From: Diphasiastrum complanatum
Lineage: Eukaryota > Streptophyta > Lycopodiopsida > Lycopodiales > Lycopodiaceae
DNA: 64,000 bases
Assembly: GCA_029204225.1 (NCBI GenBank)
Contig: CM055111.1
Span: 47,669,224 to 47,733,223 of the forward strand
Direction: 5' to 3'
Shown: piece by piece, positions 1 through 10,831 of the stretch
How the letters are laid out: each line of letters opens with the position of its first letter
Numbering within the stretch: position 1 is the stretch's first letter
The notes under the pieces: generated by a model
Database searches by the model: none
Told to the model about the DNA's origin: nothing
Seen by the model: the letters and a program-made list of their open reading frames with translations, nothing else
Position numbers and translations under genes: made by a program

Positions 1-249
1 TATATTGGAATATGGTTTATTGACTGAACTCACCATTTTTTTTTAGAAATACGGAAATTCCGACACGTGCCTTCACATTTTTCGAGATTTTCTACCTTCC
101 GACGTCTTCGTATTTTTCGCATTTTTAACGAAGAAAATGAAAATCTTCGCTTTGACTTACTAAGCAAAGCATTTGTGTATTTTGTTTATTTATTTATTTA
201 TTTTTGTTTTTAGGACTAGACACTTTATTATTGAGTATGTACCTTCAAA
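1..249. other. AT-rich stretch before the first ORF
   Basis: This stretch is AT-rich and has no recognisable gene. It leads into the reading frame starting at 250 and is probably leader of the same LTR element, whose 5' LTR would lie before the window. That is inference; no LTR boundary is visible here. Confidence 0.4.
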
Positions 250-1887
250 ATGAAGGACACGCTTCCATTTAATATTAGTCTAATCCGCCAAAATACCATC
301 AATACGCCTAAAACCCAAACGCTTCAGTTGTTGTCGCTATCACTTTCCATCACTCTTGCTCTCCGATTTCTGGATTTTTGCGATCAAGCTCTTTTCTGCC
401 ATCGCTCGTTTACAACTTCAAGCACCATGGCGATTGTATTCAAAACACACCCAAAGCCAGTGATACCAGTATTACAACCACTAGTTGTTCGAGTGCGAAT
501 TGAAGGTCTTCTTCAATTTAACCTATCAGTAATTCTTACTGATTTATGTTATGAGTTGATCCGCAATTTGAGTGAAACAGAAGAAGGACATATTTCCACT
601 ACTGTCCGCAATCAAGAGATTGTTATTACAGAAGGATTTTATTGTCGTGCCTTAAGATTGCCTATGGACGACAGTATGCCAGTTACTAAACCAGATTTCA
701 TCGCAAAGAGTAGAGTTTTTCAAGAAGAAGCTTATCTTGAGAAATGGGGATATGAACTCTCTTATATTAGAGATCCCAATCTCAAAAGCTTCGTGCGATT
801 TGCTCTTGCTTCTATCTTTTTACCGGAGCAAGAGTACACCATCTCAAATACAAATATGGGATATCTGCTGAGAGCCTTAAATGGAGAGCCTACTGCCTTT
901 GGACAAACTGCTTTCAAGCAATTCTGTAAATTAGTAAAAGTTAATCAGTTTTTCAGGCTGGGTCTGCAGATGGGTATTTTATGTATGCATGCTGGTGTGC
1001 TAACAGTGCAGGAGGACATCAGAATTGCACCAGTGCTGCCAGAGCTAGCCCCATCAATAGAGGCTGAATCCCAGATGCAGATATCAAAAGCAACCACCGT
1101 AGCAACCACATCATCATCATCAAGTCAAGAAAGCTCGGTGAGAATGACTTTGCCATCATCCCAATATACGCCATTGTCTAATACAAAAGGAAATAGGGAT
1201 GCGAAAGCCAAAGCGGAGGACACTGCTGATCAGGAGCATAATCAGGGTGATATACCACAAGAGCCAGCACCACAAGAAGCAGAACAGCTTCCTGATGACC
1301 AGCAGGATAGTGAAAGTGACGTCGAGGCACCAATTCTTGATGCCGAATTATATCAAAAGATTTTTGGAACACTACTGCCGGATATGCGGGCAGCTATTCA
1401 GCATCTTGCCAGCTTGGAGAAGGTATCCAGGAAGCTTGGATCAAAGTATGAATGAGTCCAAGCAGACCCAATCTAGAGGGATACAGAGCTAAACGGAACA
1501 CAAGCTGAGCTGTTCTATAAAAACGAAGAAGTTGAAGCAGCCCAAGCAGAGCTAAGCAGGAACGACATAGAGCTTGAAGAACCAAAAAGAAGGCAGGATG
1601 CTACGCTCGAAGTATTGGAAGAAATGCAGGAGTAGTCCAATGCCTATGAAATCGAAAACATATCACTTAAACAACAAATTCAGACTCTGCAATCTATTTT
1701 GTAGGAGGAGAGATGTATTCGATCTACTCTCCAAAATAGTAATGCGGAGCTGAGTAACGAACTCAACAATGCTCAGGTTTCAATTGCCCAACTGCAAAAT
1801 TTTGTAGAAATGTTAAAAAAAGACAATCAAATATACAAGAGACAGGCCGAAGAGGCCTGTGGCGAATCAGCGCCAAAGTCACATTAG
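250..1887 (+). pseudogene. gag-like coiled-coil ORF of a decayed LTR element
   Basis: The product is not recognised by name. An open frame of 401 codons runs from the ATG at 250 to a TGA at 1453. The same frame continues with coding character to 1885, broken by TAG at 1474, 1633, 1702 and 1885. Residues 60-260 look like a globular, mostly helical domain (for example LLRALNGEPTAFGQTAFKQF). Residues 270-370 are Ser/Thr- and Gln/Glu/Asp-rich, and the part after the first stop is a strong predicted coiled coil rich in Glu, Gln, Leu and Asn. A putative LTR with a polypurine tract lies downstream at 3054, so I infer a structural protein of a non-autonomous LTR element. No protease, RT or integrase is linked to it. 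Alternatives are a plant 'transposon protein' domain or a captured host gene. Confidence 0.5.
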
Positions 1888-1952
1888 GTACCTGTGTATC
1901 TCATGGCAAGTACAAAATTGACCCAGTAGCATGGAAGGGAATACAGGAGAAG

Positions 1953-2990
1953 ATGATCCAAACTTTCCAGCTGCAATATCTGCAACCGCAGATGATTGCT
2001 TATGAAAAATTGAAGGAAGAGTTGGAAGAGGCCAAATTTCAATCAAGCCAAATGCAGATTTTTGATGCGGAAGAACCAACACAATGCCAACATCAGGAGA
2101 CGCAGACAGATGAGCCAGTTCAAGTTATGTCAGAAAAGGCCATTCAGACGGATACCATCTACAGGCAAGTCCATAAGGATCAGGAGACACAGACCAAATC
2201 CAAGGAGGCTACAAAGGTACAAACTGTTGAAGACCAATCAAAGACGTTAAGCATTGTTTCATATCAAGCTCAGGCGTCACCAAGTGGAGCGATTGTAAAG
2301 AAGAACAAGATAATGTACTCAGTACTAAGATCAGAATTTCAGACATTTCATCAGGAACTAACATTTTTTCTTCCACCCTTTTGTAGTCTAAAACTCCAAT
2401 GGAGAATGGATTACCTATTTTTACCTAAACTTTTTGGTTACACAAAAGAACAATGGGAAAACCCCTAGACTTTTTCTAACATAAATACTCTTTGGGCTAA
2501 ACTAATTGTGCATCAAAAAGGAATCCTAGCCATTGCCATTGTTCAGAATAAGTTCAATGTGCAAACTAACTACATCCATGTGGTCGCAGGATCCTTGTAT
2601 ATATACATTTTAGAATACTTAAGAACATTTGGAAATAATATTTTTCCAACTCTGAATGAGTATTTGAATAAGTTAGAATCAATTAACATTCTTGATGCAA
2701 AGGAAATTGTTTCTAACTCCAAATCAGTTTCTTCCCGAGTTTCTCATCAGTTACTATTCCCTGATCTGTGGGAAATTTACATAGATTGGAAAGCTAACTA
2801 TTCTCGTTATTTGGAAGAAGTAAAAACAAATAATATACTTTGCTCCACTAATCCAATAACCAGATCATATTACACTTACAGCCATGTAAATATTGCTTCT
2901 CTTATTTTGTATGCCCTTCTGTCTATTCAAGTAAATGAAGAGAACGAAGCTCGAGCCAAGGCCATTTTTCATAGCAAGCCAGCCAACTGA
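1953..2990 (+). pseudogene. second ORF of the same element, with TQT repeats
   Basis: One reading frame runs from 1953 to the stop at 2988-2990, interrupted once by a TAG at 2466. The first 60 residues are coiled-coil-like. Residues 45-80 carry three similar motifs about 15-20 residues apart: HQETQTDE, EKAIQTDT and DQETQTKS. The rest is a helical domain without a known signature. The frame differs from that of 250-1887, so this is either a separate ORF or a frameshifted continuation of one long protein. The function is unknown. TQT motifs resemble dynein light chain LC8 anchors, but this is only a pattern match. Confidence 0.45.
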
Positions 2991-3053
2991 AAGCGACAGA
3001 GAAGGATATAAATTAGTTGTTTGTGAGCCGCTGCACAGTTGAGGAAGGGGATA

Positions 3054-3521
3054 TGTGGAGTCACATGATCTCACATTATCCAAGTTTTGTCATATATTGT
3101 AAAAAAATTTCAATTTCTATATATGTAAATGTGCTATAGTGCCTAAATTCATGTAAAGGCCTAATTGCACCTTGTAAATTCATATTTAGAATAGAAGTTG
3201 CGACGTTCTATAAGAGACGCAATAGCAGTTCAGAACCGACATTTTGACGGTTCGTAAACGACGTTGAGGCTGAAGAATGTTCCTATAAGGACAACACTAT
3301 GTGCTATTGTACTGACACATTTTCACACAGAGTTGAGTATTAATAGAGAGTGAAGAGCAAGTTTCTATAGCTTGAGCATTCTTTCCCTCTGCTATCTTTC
3401 ACAGAATTATTTCTTATCATTTGTGCGAATACACTTTGTATGATCTGTGATTGATTGCGATACTGTTCTGTTTGCGTCACACACATTTTGCACATCTTAC
3501 TGAATTTCAGTTACTCTAACA
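3054..3521 (+). repeat. putative LTR (468 bp)
   Basis: It is preceded by a purine-rich tract (GAGGAAGGGGATA). It starts TGTGGAG and ends CTAACA, giving the TG...CA form of an LTR. TATA-like TATAAG motifs lie near 3209 and 3274. The base after the end begins TGGATTTTCGACACC, which has the TGG start of a primer-binding site. It could be the 3' LTR of the element to its left, the 5' LTR of the Copia remnant to its right, or an LTR shared by both. No second copy is present in the window to confirm it. Confidence 0.45.
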
Positions 3522-4076
3522 TGGATTTTCGACACCAGCAAGTAACAATTCTGACTAATGGATGCAGGGAATTAGTCGAAGCTGTTAAGCATAACTTTTA
3601 GCCGAACTTCCTTCTATTCTGAATGAGCTATGTGTTCAGATAATGAGATTGTTTGATGTTTTGTTTTGTTTGCTTCCTGCGATAAGAATTAATACTCTAT
3701 GTTGGATTAAAAAGAATCTTTAGCCAATGTGATTCTGCTTGATGAATTTATTTGCTAGTTGTTGTTTGTTTTGACTGTTTACCTGATGACTGAAGAGCCT
3801 GAAAGATAAAGTAATCTTTATAATTGTAGACCTTGACCAAATCGTTTCACCATTGGTGTTTCTGGATGCCAATTCACCAAAATATCTTTGGATAACCAGT
3901 TATGTCGCTGTAGTATTCATTGTGAATTTTATATATTCTAGTTTGTTTACCATCATACATATGGTTACCATGCAAAAGATGAGATTATTCTCTCTCTTGG
4001 GGAACGATCAAACCTTTTATACTATGTAATTCATCAATTTTGTGGAAATCTATAACGACTAGGCCACCACAATTTG
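3522..4076. other. no recognisable gene
   Basis: AT-rich sequence between the putative LTR and the Copia integrase remnant. Apart from the TGG-initial primer-site-like start I see no clear coding signal. It may be eroded gag/protease sequence. Confidence 0.4.
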
Positions 4077-4990
4077 CTAGACATTGTGCATACGGATATA
4101 TGTGGCCCAATGCAAACACCATCACTGTTTGGTGCTAAATTCTTTAGTACATTCATAGATGACTATTCAAAAAGGACTGTTGTATATTTTCTGAAGCACA
4201 AATCTGAAGCCGTCCAGTTCTTTCAAGAAATACAAAGAAAATGTTGAGTTGCAGATAGGCAAGGAGATCAAAGTTCTTAGGAGCGACAACGGTGGTGAGT
4301 ACATCTCAAATGAGTTCAAGGATTATTGTTCAGCCAACGGCATCAACCAACAGTTTGCTACTTCCTATTCTCCACAGTTGAATGGACTGGCCGAAAGGAA
4401 AAACATGATCTTAGTTGAATTTGCCAAATGCATGATAACTCATGCTTCTTTGCCCAAATCATTCTAGCAACATGCTGTATCAACAGCAACTTACGTGCAG
4501 AATCGATGTATAACTAAAGGTTTACCTGACAGAAAAACTCCTCATGAACTTTGGACAGGATTCAAACCTTCATTAAAACATTTGAGAGTATTCGGATGCA
4601 CTGCTTATGCTCATGTCCCAAAGGACAACAAAAATAAATTAAATGAGCATTCTTTCAAGACTATTTTTATTGGCTATTGCACTTTTGATGGAATGTACAG
4701 ACTGTATAATATAGGCACCTGTAAAGTTTTTAATAACAAGGATGTGACTTTCATAGAAGATCAGTTTATTGATTTGAAGGGCAAGGACTAGATGCAGTCT
4801 ACACTTTTTGTCAAGACAACTCACTCTTCTCGGAAGACAATTTGTATTTTTTCTTGTAGTCACCTAATACAGTCAGATCCAGAAAAAAAAAAAAAAAAAG
4901 CTGCAGCTCAGGAGTAGCCGACTCAGCCAACACAAAGTCGAATTTTGCAGCCAGAAACTTCAACCAGAAGATCAACAAGAATTCGAACTT
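4077..4990 (+). pseudogene. Ty1/Copia integrase fragment
   Basis: Translation gives a Copia integrase core. The DDE-type residues are visible in VHTDICGPM (Asp), VLRSDNGGEY (Asp) and LNGLAERKN (Glu). These are followed by the usual HLRVFGCTAYAHVP block and a degenerate C-terminal tail ending TSTRRSTRIRT. A frameshift lies near 4235, a TAG replaces a probable Trp at 4465, and further stops follow 4790, where an A-tract (about 4885-4900) also occurs. The GAG-pre-integrase region is not recognisable upstream, and RT and RNase H are missing downstream, where the LTR at 5101 begins. It is a dead fragment on the + strand. Confidence 0.85.
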
Positions 4991-5100
4991 AGTAGGAAAA
5001 TCTAAAGCTGGAAAAAATTGATACGCATCTTTGGGACAAAGGCTAGCGGCTTGTTTAGTGGAGTTATAGAGTTGCTTTTATTGAGTTTCATCTATGGGAT

Positions 5101-6126
5101 TGTTGGCTGATTCTGCGAATCTCCAAGATACTCGGACAGAGCAACTCAAGACCACCTCTCACCTTAGACCAAAGAGGTCTCTGAGAAGACGAGACTAATG
5201 AAGACTGAGAGCCGAGTATGAGAGCCGAGGAATACTAGTTAGTAATGACAAGTAAGAACTGTGTAAGCCTCATGGTGAATCCCGGAAGATGGAATGACCA
5301 TGTAGGAACTAGTATTTCTAGGCAAATGTAATAAATGCAAGTAGACCCCTCTTAAAGAAAGTAGAGTGAGCAACCTTTTGATGGTGACCTCTAGTGGAGA
5401 GCATTAGTCCACTTGTAATTTGTGAAATGTGGAAATTCCACTAGGATGCCACCTAAGTAGCTCTCTTGCTTATTTAAGAGACTCCCTCTTTGTGAAGAGG
5501 AGCTTTTTGCATTGTATCTACTCCATGCTTAATAAGAAGATTTCCCATGAGTTTGATGCTACACTAAGCTCCTTGATCATGATGGTTTTCTTGAGTGATG
5601 CCCCTATGATCATGCCCTTCCATTTATATTGTGTGTGGTTGTGGATTTAGAGTGGATTAGTTTTCTTGCTTTCCTAGTTGTGGATTAGATTTCATGTTTT
5701 CTTGTGGATTAATGTAGGAGCCAACATTCAAGTAAACTAAATAGGCTAGAAATGTGGCATAAATCTTTTATATTCTCTAACATTCTAGTTCTTGATGTTC
5801 TTGGGATGTCCAAGAATCAAAAGGCTGGTTAGTTTCTTGATTCTTGGACTTCTAACATGTTGTAGATTAGTTTCTTGCTTCTTGTTCTATGGATTTATGC
5901 AAGTTCAGTAGTGTAGGATCTGAGTCAGTTCGTTTTTAAGGGTAGGTAGCTATAAAAATTTATTGAACGTTCATTGGTTTGCATGTTGATATGTGAATGA
6001 GCATTCTTGGCTTGCATCTCTATGTAGAATGTAAGTGCGTTCAAGAGTGACGACCCTGAGTAGTCCTCTGACAGGCAGGACAAAGAAAACCTATACTACA
6101 AACTCTACCTATTTCCTTCTGCCTGG
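5101..6126 (+). repeat. 5' LTR of the gag-only element
   Basis: Its first ~330 bp match 13068-13389, and about 1 kb matches 21683-22660. A promoter-like TTATTTAAGAG lies near 5470. The 3' limit is uncertain. An internal AGCCAACA at 5719-5726 is the exact inverted match of the TGTTGGCT start and could be the true end (626 bp), but similarity to the copy at 21683 continues to about 6126. A sequence TGGTTTGGCATCG follows and may be the primer site. Confidence 0.65.
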
Positions 6127-6499
6127 TTTGGCATCGTAAAATCAAGAAACCATCTAACGAATGCCTTTGAGCCTAGTAACAAGCAGAAACGGTGTTGAAG
6201 AAGAAGTAAGTAAAAAGTCCCGTAGTAAACAGATAATCTGGAAAAGAGGATTTGTGAACATTCGACACCATTGCCCATTGAACTCCAACACCCTCTACAT
6301 CAGAAACCCGCAACCTTGTCCACGCTCAGATCCCTGCAACAACATTCCAAATCTTTAAACAAATCTGAGTTCCTACACACTTTACAGAGCCACATTGTTG
6401 GCTACATCATTACCCAAATCCACGAGATGTTAGCCTCGCCAATCACTTGTAAACAAACACTCTAATAGACCTGGGTTTATTTCACCACAGGCTCACGCT

Positions 6500-6795
6500 C
6501 CTCAAGCTTGAAATCTCAACCAGAGCCAGAGCCATCTCTCAGATCTCGACCGACATCCATTAGTCAGATCTCGACCGATGCGCTATAGTCTAATCTCAAC
6601 TGACAGTCATCTGTTACATCTCGACCGATGGTGATCTATTACAATCTCGACCAATGCATTGCATCAAATCTCGACCGATGCATTGCATCAAATCTCAACC
6701 GATGCATTGCATCAGATCTCCACCGATGACATTGCATTAGATCTCAACCGACGCACTGCTTCAAATCTCAACCGACGCAGTTCTATATGTCCTAG
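6500..6795 (+). repeat. tandem ~25-bp repeats, block 1
   Basis: About a dozen degenerate units built on the core ATCTCRACCGAYG, each followed by a variable spacer such as CATTGCATCA. They lie in the untranslated leader of the gag-only element. The units are too divergent to be a CRISPR array, and the host is a plant. Confidence 0.85.
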
Positions 6796-7504
6796 ATAGA
6801 AGCAGTTCCTTACCACTTCCACACATCGCATTTGCCCATTGCAGCCGCATCAAACCGTAATCAGACTCCTTACGGCTACCCTCGACCACACTCACCGCAA
6901 CACACGGACTCCACCTCCACCCGTCCTAACCGCTTACACCCAAAGCACACCACCCCCCACAACATTCCATCGAAAACACTCGCAAACGAACCACCTCCAC
7001 CTCCATCTGTTTCCGTCCCACTACACCACATTCACCTGCAACACACCTAGTATCACCGCAGCTGACCGCATTACCACCGCAACAATAGCCTTACAACCGC
7101 ATTAGTTCGCATCCATCCGTAATCACACTACAACAACATACCATTGAAACCTCACCACATCATGAACACCGCAAGCAGCTGCATCCCACTCGTTCACCGT
7201 AGACACTGTAATCTACCGCAACACCTGCATTCCATCGTCTTGGCGACCTTCCATCGTCGCAACGACATTACCACCGCAGCTGACCGTATCCCCACCGCAA
7301 CAGCCGCTTTCCATTCGTTCACCATACAAACCGTAATCCACAGCAACTCGCCCTTGAATGATCCCCCGTTTTTTATTGCACTTCACCTTCAACACTCGTG
7401 CCTGCTCTGGGCCATTGCGACCACATTCCATTGTAAACGATCCCATCCCACTTAGCCACCATCACGTCTTCCTCCACACAGCCCTTCATACTCCTGACGT
7501 CCCC
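6796..7504 (+). repeat. CCGCA-rich low-complexity leader
   Basis: Degenerate CCGCA/CCACC-rich sequence, very low in G on the + strand. It gives open frames rich in His, Pro and Thr that are composition artefacts. No gene is supported. Confidence 0.6.
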
Positions 7505-7990
7505 TCTGTTCAGATCTCGACTGATGCACTACAGTTAAATCTCGACTGACGACCTGTGTTAGATCTCAATCGACCATTAGTGTTAGATCTCAATCGACGC
7601 CCATCAGTCAGATCTCAACCGATAGATTTTCTGAATCTCGACCGACAGTCTGCTATTAAATCTCAACCGACGGTCTCAGTCAGATCTCAACCGATGGCCA
7701 CTGTCAAATCTCAATCGACGGACACTGTCAAATATCAACCGACGGCCTCAGTCAGATCTCAACCGACGGCCACTATCAAATCTCAACCGACGCCCACTCT
7801 CTAATCTCAATCGATGGCTTTCAGTTAGATCTCAACCGATGCACTGCATCAGATCTTAACCAAAGCCATCCCCTCAGATTTCAACCGACGTCCATCACTC
7901 ATATCTCAACCGACGATCAGTATTAGATCTCAACCGACAACCATCCAGTCTAATCTCAACCGACGACCTGCTTCAACCGGCCAGATCTAT
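7505..7990 (+). repeat. tandem ~25-bp repeats, block 2
   Basis: Around 19 further units of the ATCTCAACCGACG core (for example near 7740, 7790 and 7940), with spacers such as GCCACTGTCA. It is the same family as the block at 6500 and is separated from it by CCGCA-rich sequence, so the leader is a two-block array. Confidence 0.85.
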
Positions 7991-9478
7991 GCTAGACGAC
8001 AGACCTTTCCAACGATGATCCAAACTGACGAGCACGACGTACCTTAAAAACACAGCTTGCATTGACGCTTTCTCTGACAACCTATCTATCTATATGCAAC
8101 GCTATAACAAATACATGCGAACAACAATGATGCGGGCCTCCATCTACATGAAACCGTAGTGACCACATTGACCTGTGCAAACAACCTCTGCATAGTAGGG
8201 ACCGCATTCAACTGCATTCAATTGCATCAGTCCCTGCACCGTAGCGATCACAATATCCGCAATCCCTCACAACATCTGCCCCACTGCATTCTCCTGCAAC
8301 CGCAACAGACCACATCCACTGCATTCCACCTGCACCACACCGCATTACCACCTCAGCTGACTACACTACAACCGCAATAACCACTTTCCACTCATCCACA
8401 ACAACACTTAGCTTCACATCTACCCGAACTGCATCGTTGTCACCAAATGCTACCCCAGTCACCCACCTTCCTCACCTCTGCAACAGCCCATCTACCATCT
8501 CATTCAACATACCTTTTGCCCCGCACCATCCGCACCCTCCCCACCTTACAGACCGCATTGCACTGACCGCATTACACTGTACCACACCACCCTCCGCACT
8601 CCATCGCAACCACTCTGCAAACACTGCAAACACCCGCAAACAAATAACCCTCCGTCTTGCCCCGTGACCACACCACTCCTACGGCCCTACGACTACACTC
8701 GGCCACCCCTAATCGCAACAGACCACCACAACCCGTAACTTACCACAATCAACCACAATAGACCGCACTTGACCCGCAAACAGACACCTTATGGCTATCA
8801 CGACTACCTTCGACCGCCACAACCACAAACACCCACACCCAGCCGTTGACACCGCCACCAGCCATTGAAACCGCACCCAGCCATTCAACCCACACCCCAT
8901 CGCAAGCCGATCTTCATCCACTACCAATTCACCTTCTAACCTCCGCAAACAACCCGTATACCCCATAGCAACCGTATTCCCACAAAGAGCAAGTCTTTCC
9001 CGTAGAGATCTCATTCCCTTGTAGTACCCACATACACCGCAAACACACCTGCCTTCACCCATCGCAACTGCATCGAACCGTCAACAAATGACACTATGAC
9101 TGCCCACGGCCACCTCCTCCGCAGCTAACCGCACTCATCCCATTCCATCGAACCCTTGCGACCACCCTACATCCGCATACACCCTCCCGACAGCCTTCCA
9201 TCGAAAACCACCGCAAATCACTACCCAGCACTGCAATCCTATGACCCTATGATTACCCACGACCACCTTCAAGCGCCACAGGCCACCCCCTACCAAGATC
9301 CACAATCAGTTGATTGACACCGCATTCAGCCCGCTAGCACCGTAATCATAGCGCCTCCACCACTGTTCGCCATCACCCGCACATAATCGCAATCCACCGC
9401 CACCGTAAACCGTAGGGACTGCAAAACCAAAAAAAAAAAAAAAAAAAAACCCAACATAGAGAAAATCACCAGTACCCA
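7991..9478 (+). repeat. CCGCA-rich leader and A-tract before gag
   Basis: Continues the pyrimidine/CA-rich low-complexity sequence, with scattered ACCGCATT and CCGCAACC motifs. It ends in an A-tract at about 9428-9449, some 30 bp upstream of the gag start codon. No coding region is supported. Confidence 0.55.
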
Positions 9479-10831
9479 ATGGACCAACAAAACAATCCTC
9501 AAGTCCCAGAAGATTATCCATACGAGATCAAGTCCCCTGTAGCTGAACAAATCAGATGTCATAGATTCTACCGAATGCGGGCCGAACTACAAGACCAACC
9601 AACAAACCTATTTGAGGGACAAGAACCTGATGAAGTCGAGTCTTTAGGCGCACGACCCCATTTTTCTGGTGCTGAGCCCTCACGGGTCAGAACCAACCTT
9701 AATGGAGTCCCTGCTACCCACGGAGCTCATCTTGAGAGACATACACCAAAACTAGACCTACCAAAGTTTGACTGTACTTCGGACCCTCAAAGATTTTTAC
9801 AGATCTTTGAGAATGCATGTGATGTGTATGGCGAAACATCTCCCGATGATATGGTCCAACGGTTTTCGATGACCATGATCGCTAAAGCACGTGATTGGTT
9901 TTTCAACCTTGATCGTGAAGATAAGATAGACTGGTCAATCTTGAAAGAGTCCTTTATCAAGCGTTTTAAGCCCTTTCGCTTGATCGAGAGTCCTTTTGTC
10001 AAATTGAGTAACATCAAGATGGCAAAGGATGAACATGTACGAGACTATATCGAGTGTTTCAAACGCCTCAAAAGTCAAGTACAGGAACAACCCTCCAAAC
10101 AGATGCTCATCATCTAGTTTTTAGTCGGGCTTCCAAGATGGATTAGACGCGAGCTTAAATACAATGATGAATATGTGAGCCTCAAATTAGCTATGTCTGA
10201 TGCCATCAAGGAAGAAGACAAAGGATCAGATGTTGACGAATCCAAAGAAAGAAGAGCACCATGTGCTCCTATCCATGAGTCGAAGCCGATCGAGGACACC
10301 CGAGATCAGCTTTGAAAATCACAGCTGGAGTTGCTTCATAAGCAACACCAACTTCAAATGGAAAAACTCACCAATGAGTTTCAAACTACCCTAAAGTCTA
10401 TCCAAAGCAGTATGCCTGGTCAGTCAAACCCTACATAGGTACCTTATAGACGAAAAACAATATGGTGCCCACATTGTCGGGCTACGCATCCTGTTGATGC
10501 TTGTCCTTCATATCGACCTATTCAAGCACATATAATTCAACAATATGAAGAACACCCATCACAATCTGGAAATGCCTTGCCTTATCATGAATATCCATCA
10601 AAAAGTCCAAAACCATTAGCCATACAAGATGGCTATGCCGTTATACAAGGGCCATTGCACACCAGATATTCCATTTGTGGTGAAACTGGCCACTTCATGG
10701 TTGATTGTCCAGTCAAGACCAAGTACCATGCTGAGTGTCCTGACTGTATCAGAAAACACAATTTCAAAGACTGTCCAAGACAACATACCAAGATCCTACC
10801 TGCCCGTCACGTTAGTTATGAATCACAATAG
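9479..10831 (+). pseudogene. gag: retrotransposon Gag with zinc knuckles
   Basis: One continuous frame of 450 codons starts at the ATG (MDQQNNPQ) after the A-tract. It is interrupted by TAG at 10115, TGA at 10313 and TAG at 10436, all explicable by C-to-T change of CAG or CGA. Residues 80-210 match the retrotransposon gag (capsid) domain, for example ARDWFFNLDREDKIDWSILK and ESFIKRFKPF. Residues 280-305 form a short coiled coil. Three Cys/His knuckles follow: CPHCRATHPVDAC, YSICGETGHFMVDC (first Cys replaced by Tyr) and CPDCIRKHNFKDC. Two of these have CX2CX3HX4C spacing instead of CX2CX4HX4C. Gln/Pro-rich sequence continues in frame with stops to about 10990. It should package element RNA; no pol gene follows. 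Confidence 0.85.

Noticed and set aside
6500..7990. CRISPR-like pattern of ~13-bp repeats with variable spacers
   Set aside because: Repeats are degenerate and spacers short and related to each other. The setting is plant nuclear DNA inside an LTR element, with no cas genes.
6832..8667. Several open frames rich in His, Pro and Thr in the leader of the gag-only element
   Set aside because: They follow the CCGCA/CCACC composition, overlap in several frames, lack domains and lie in a repeat-built leader.
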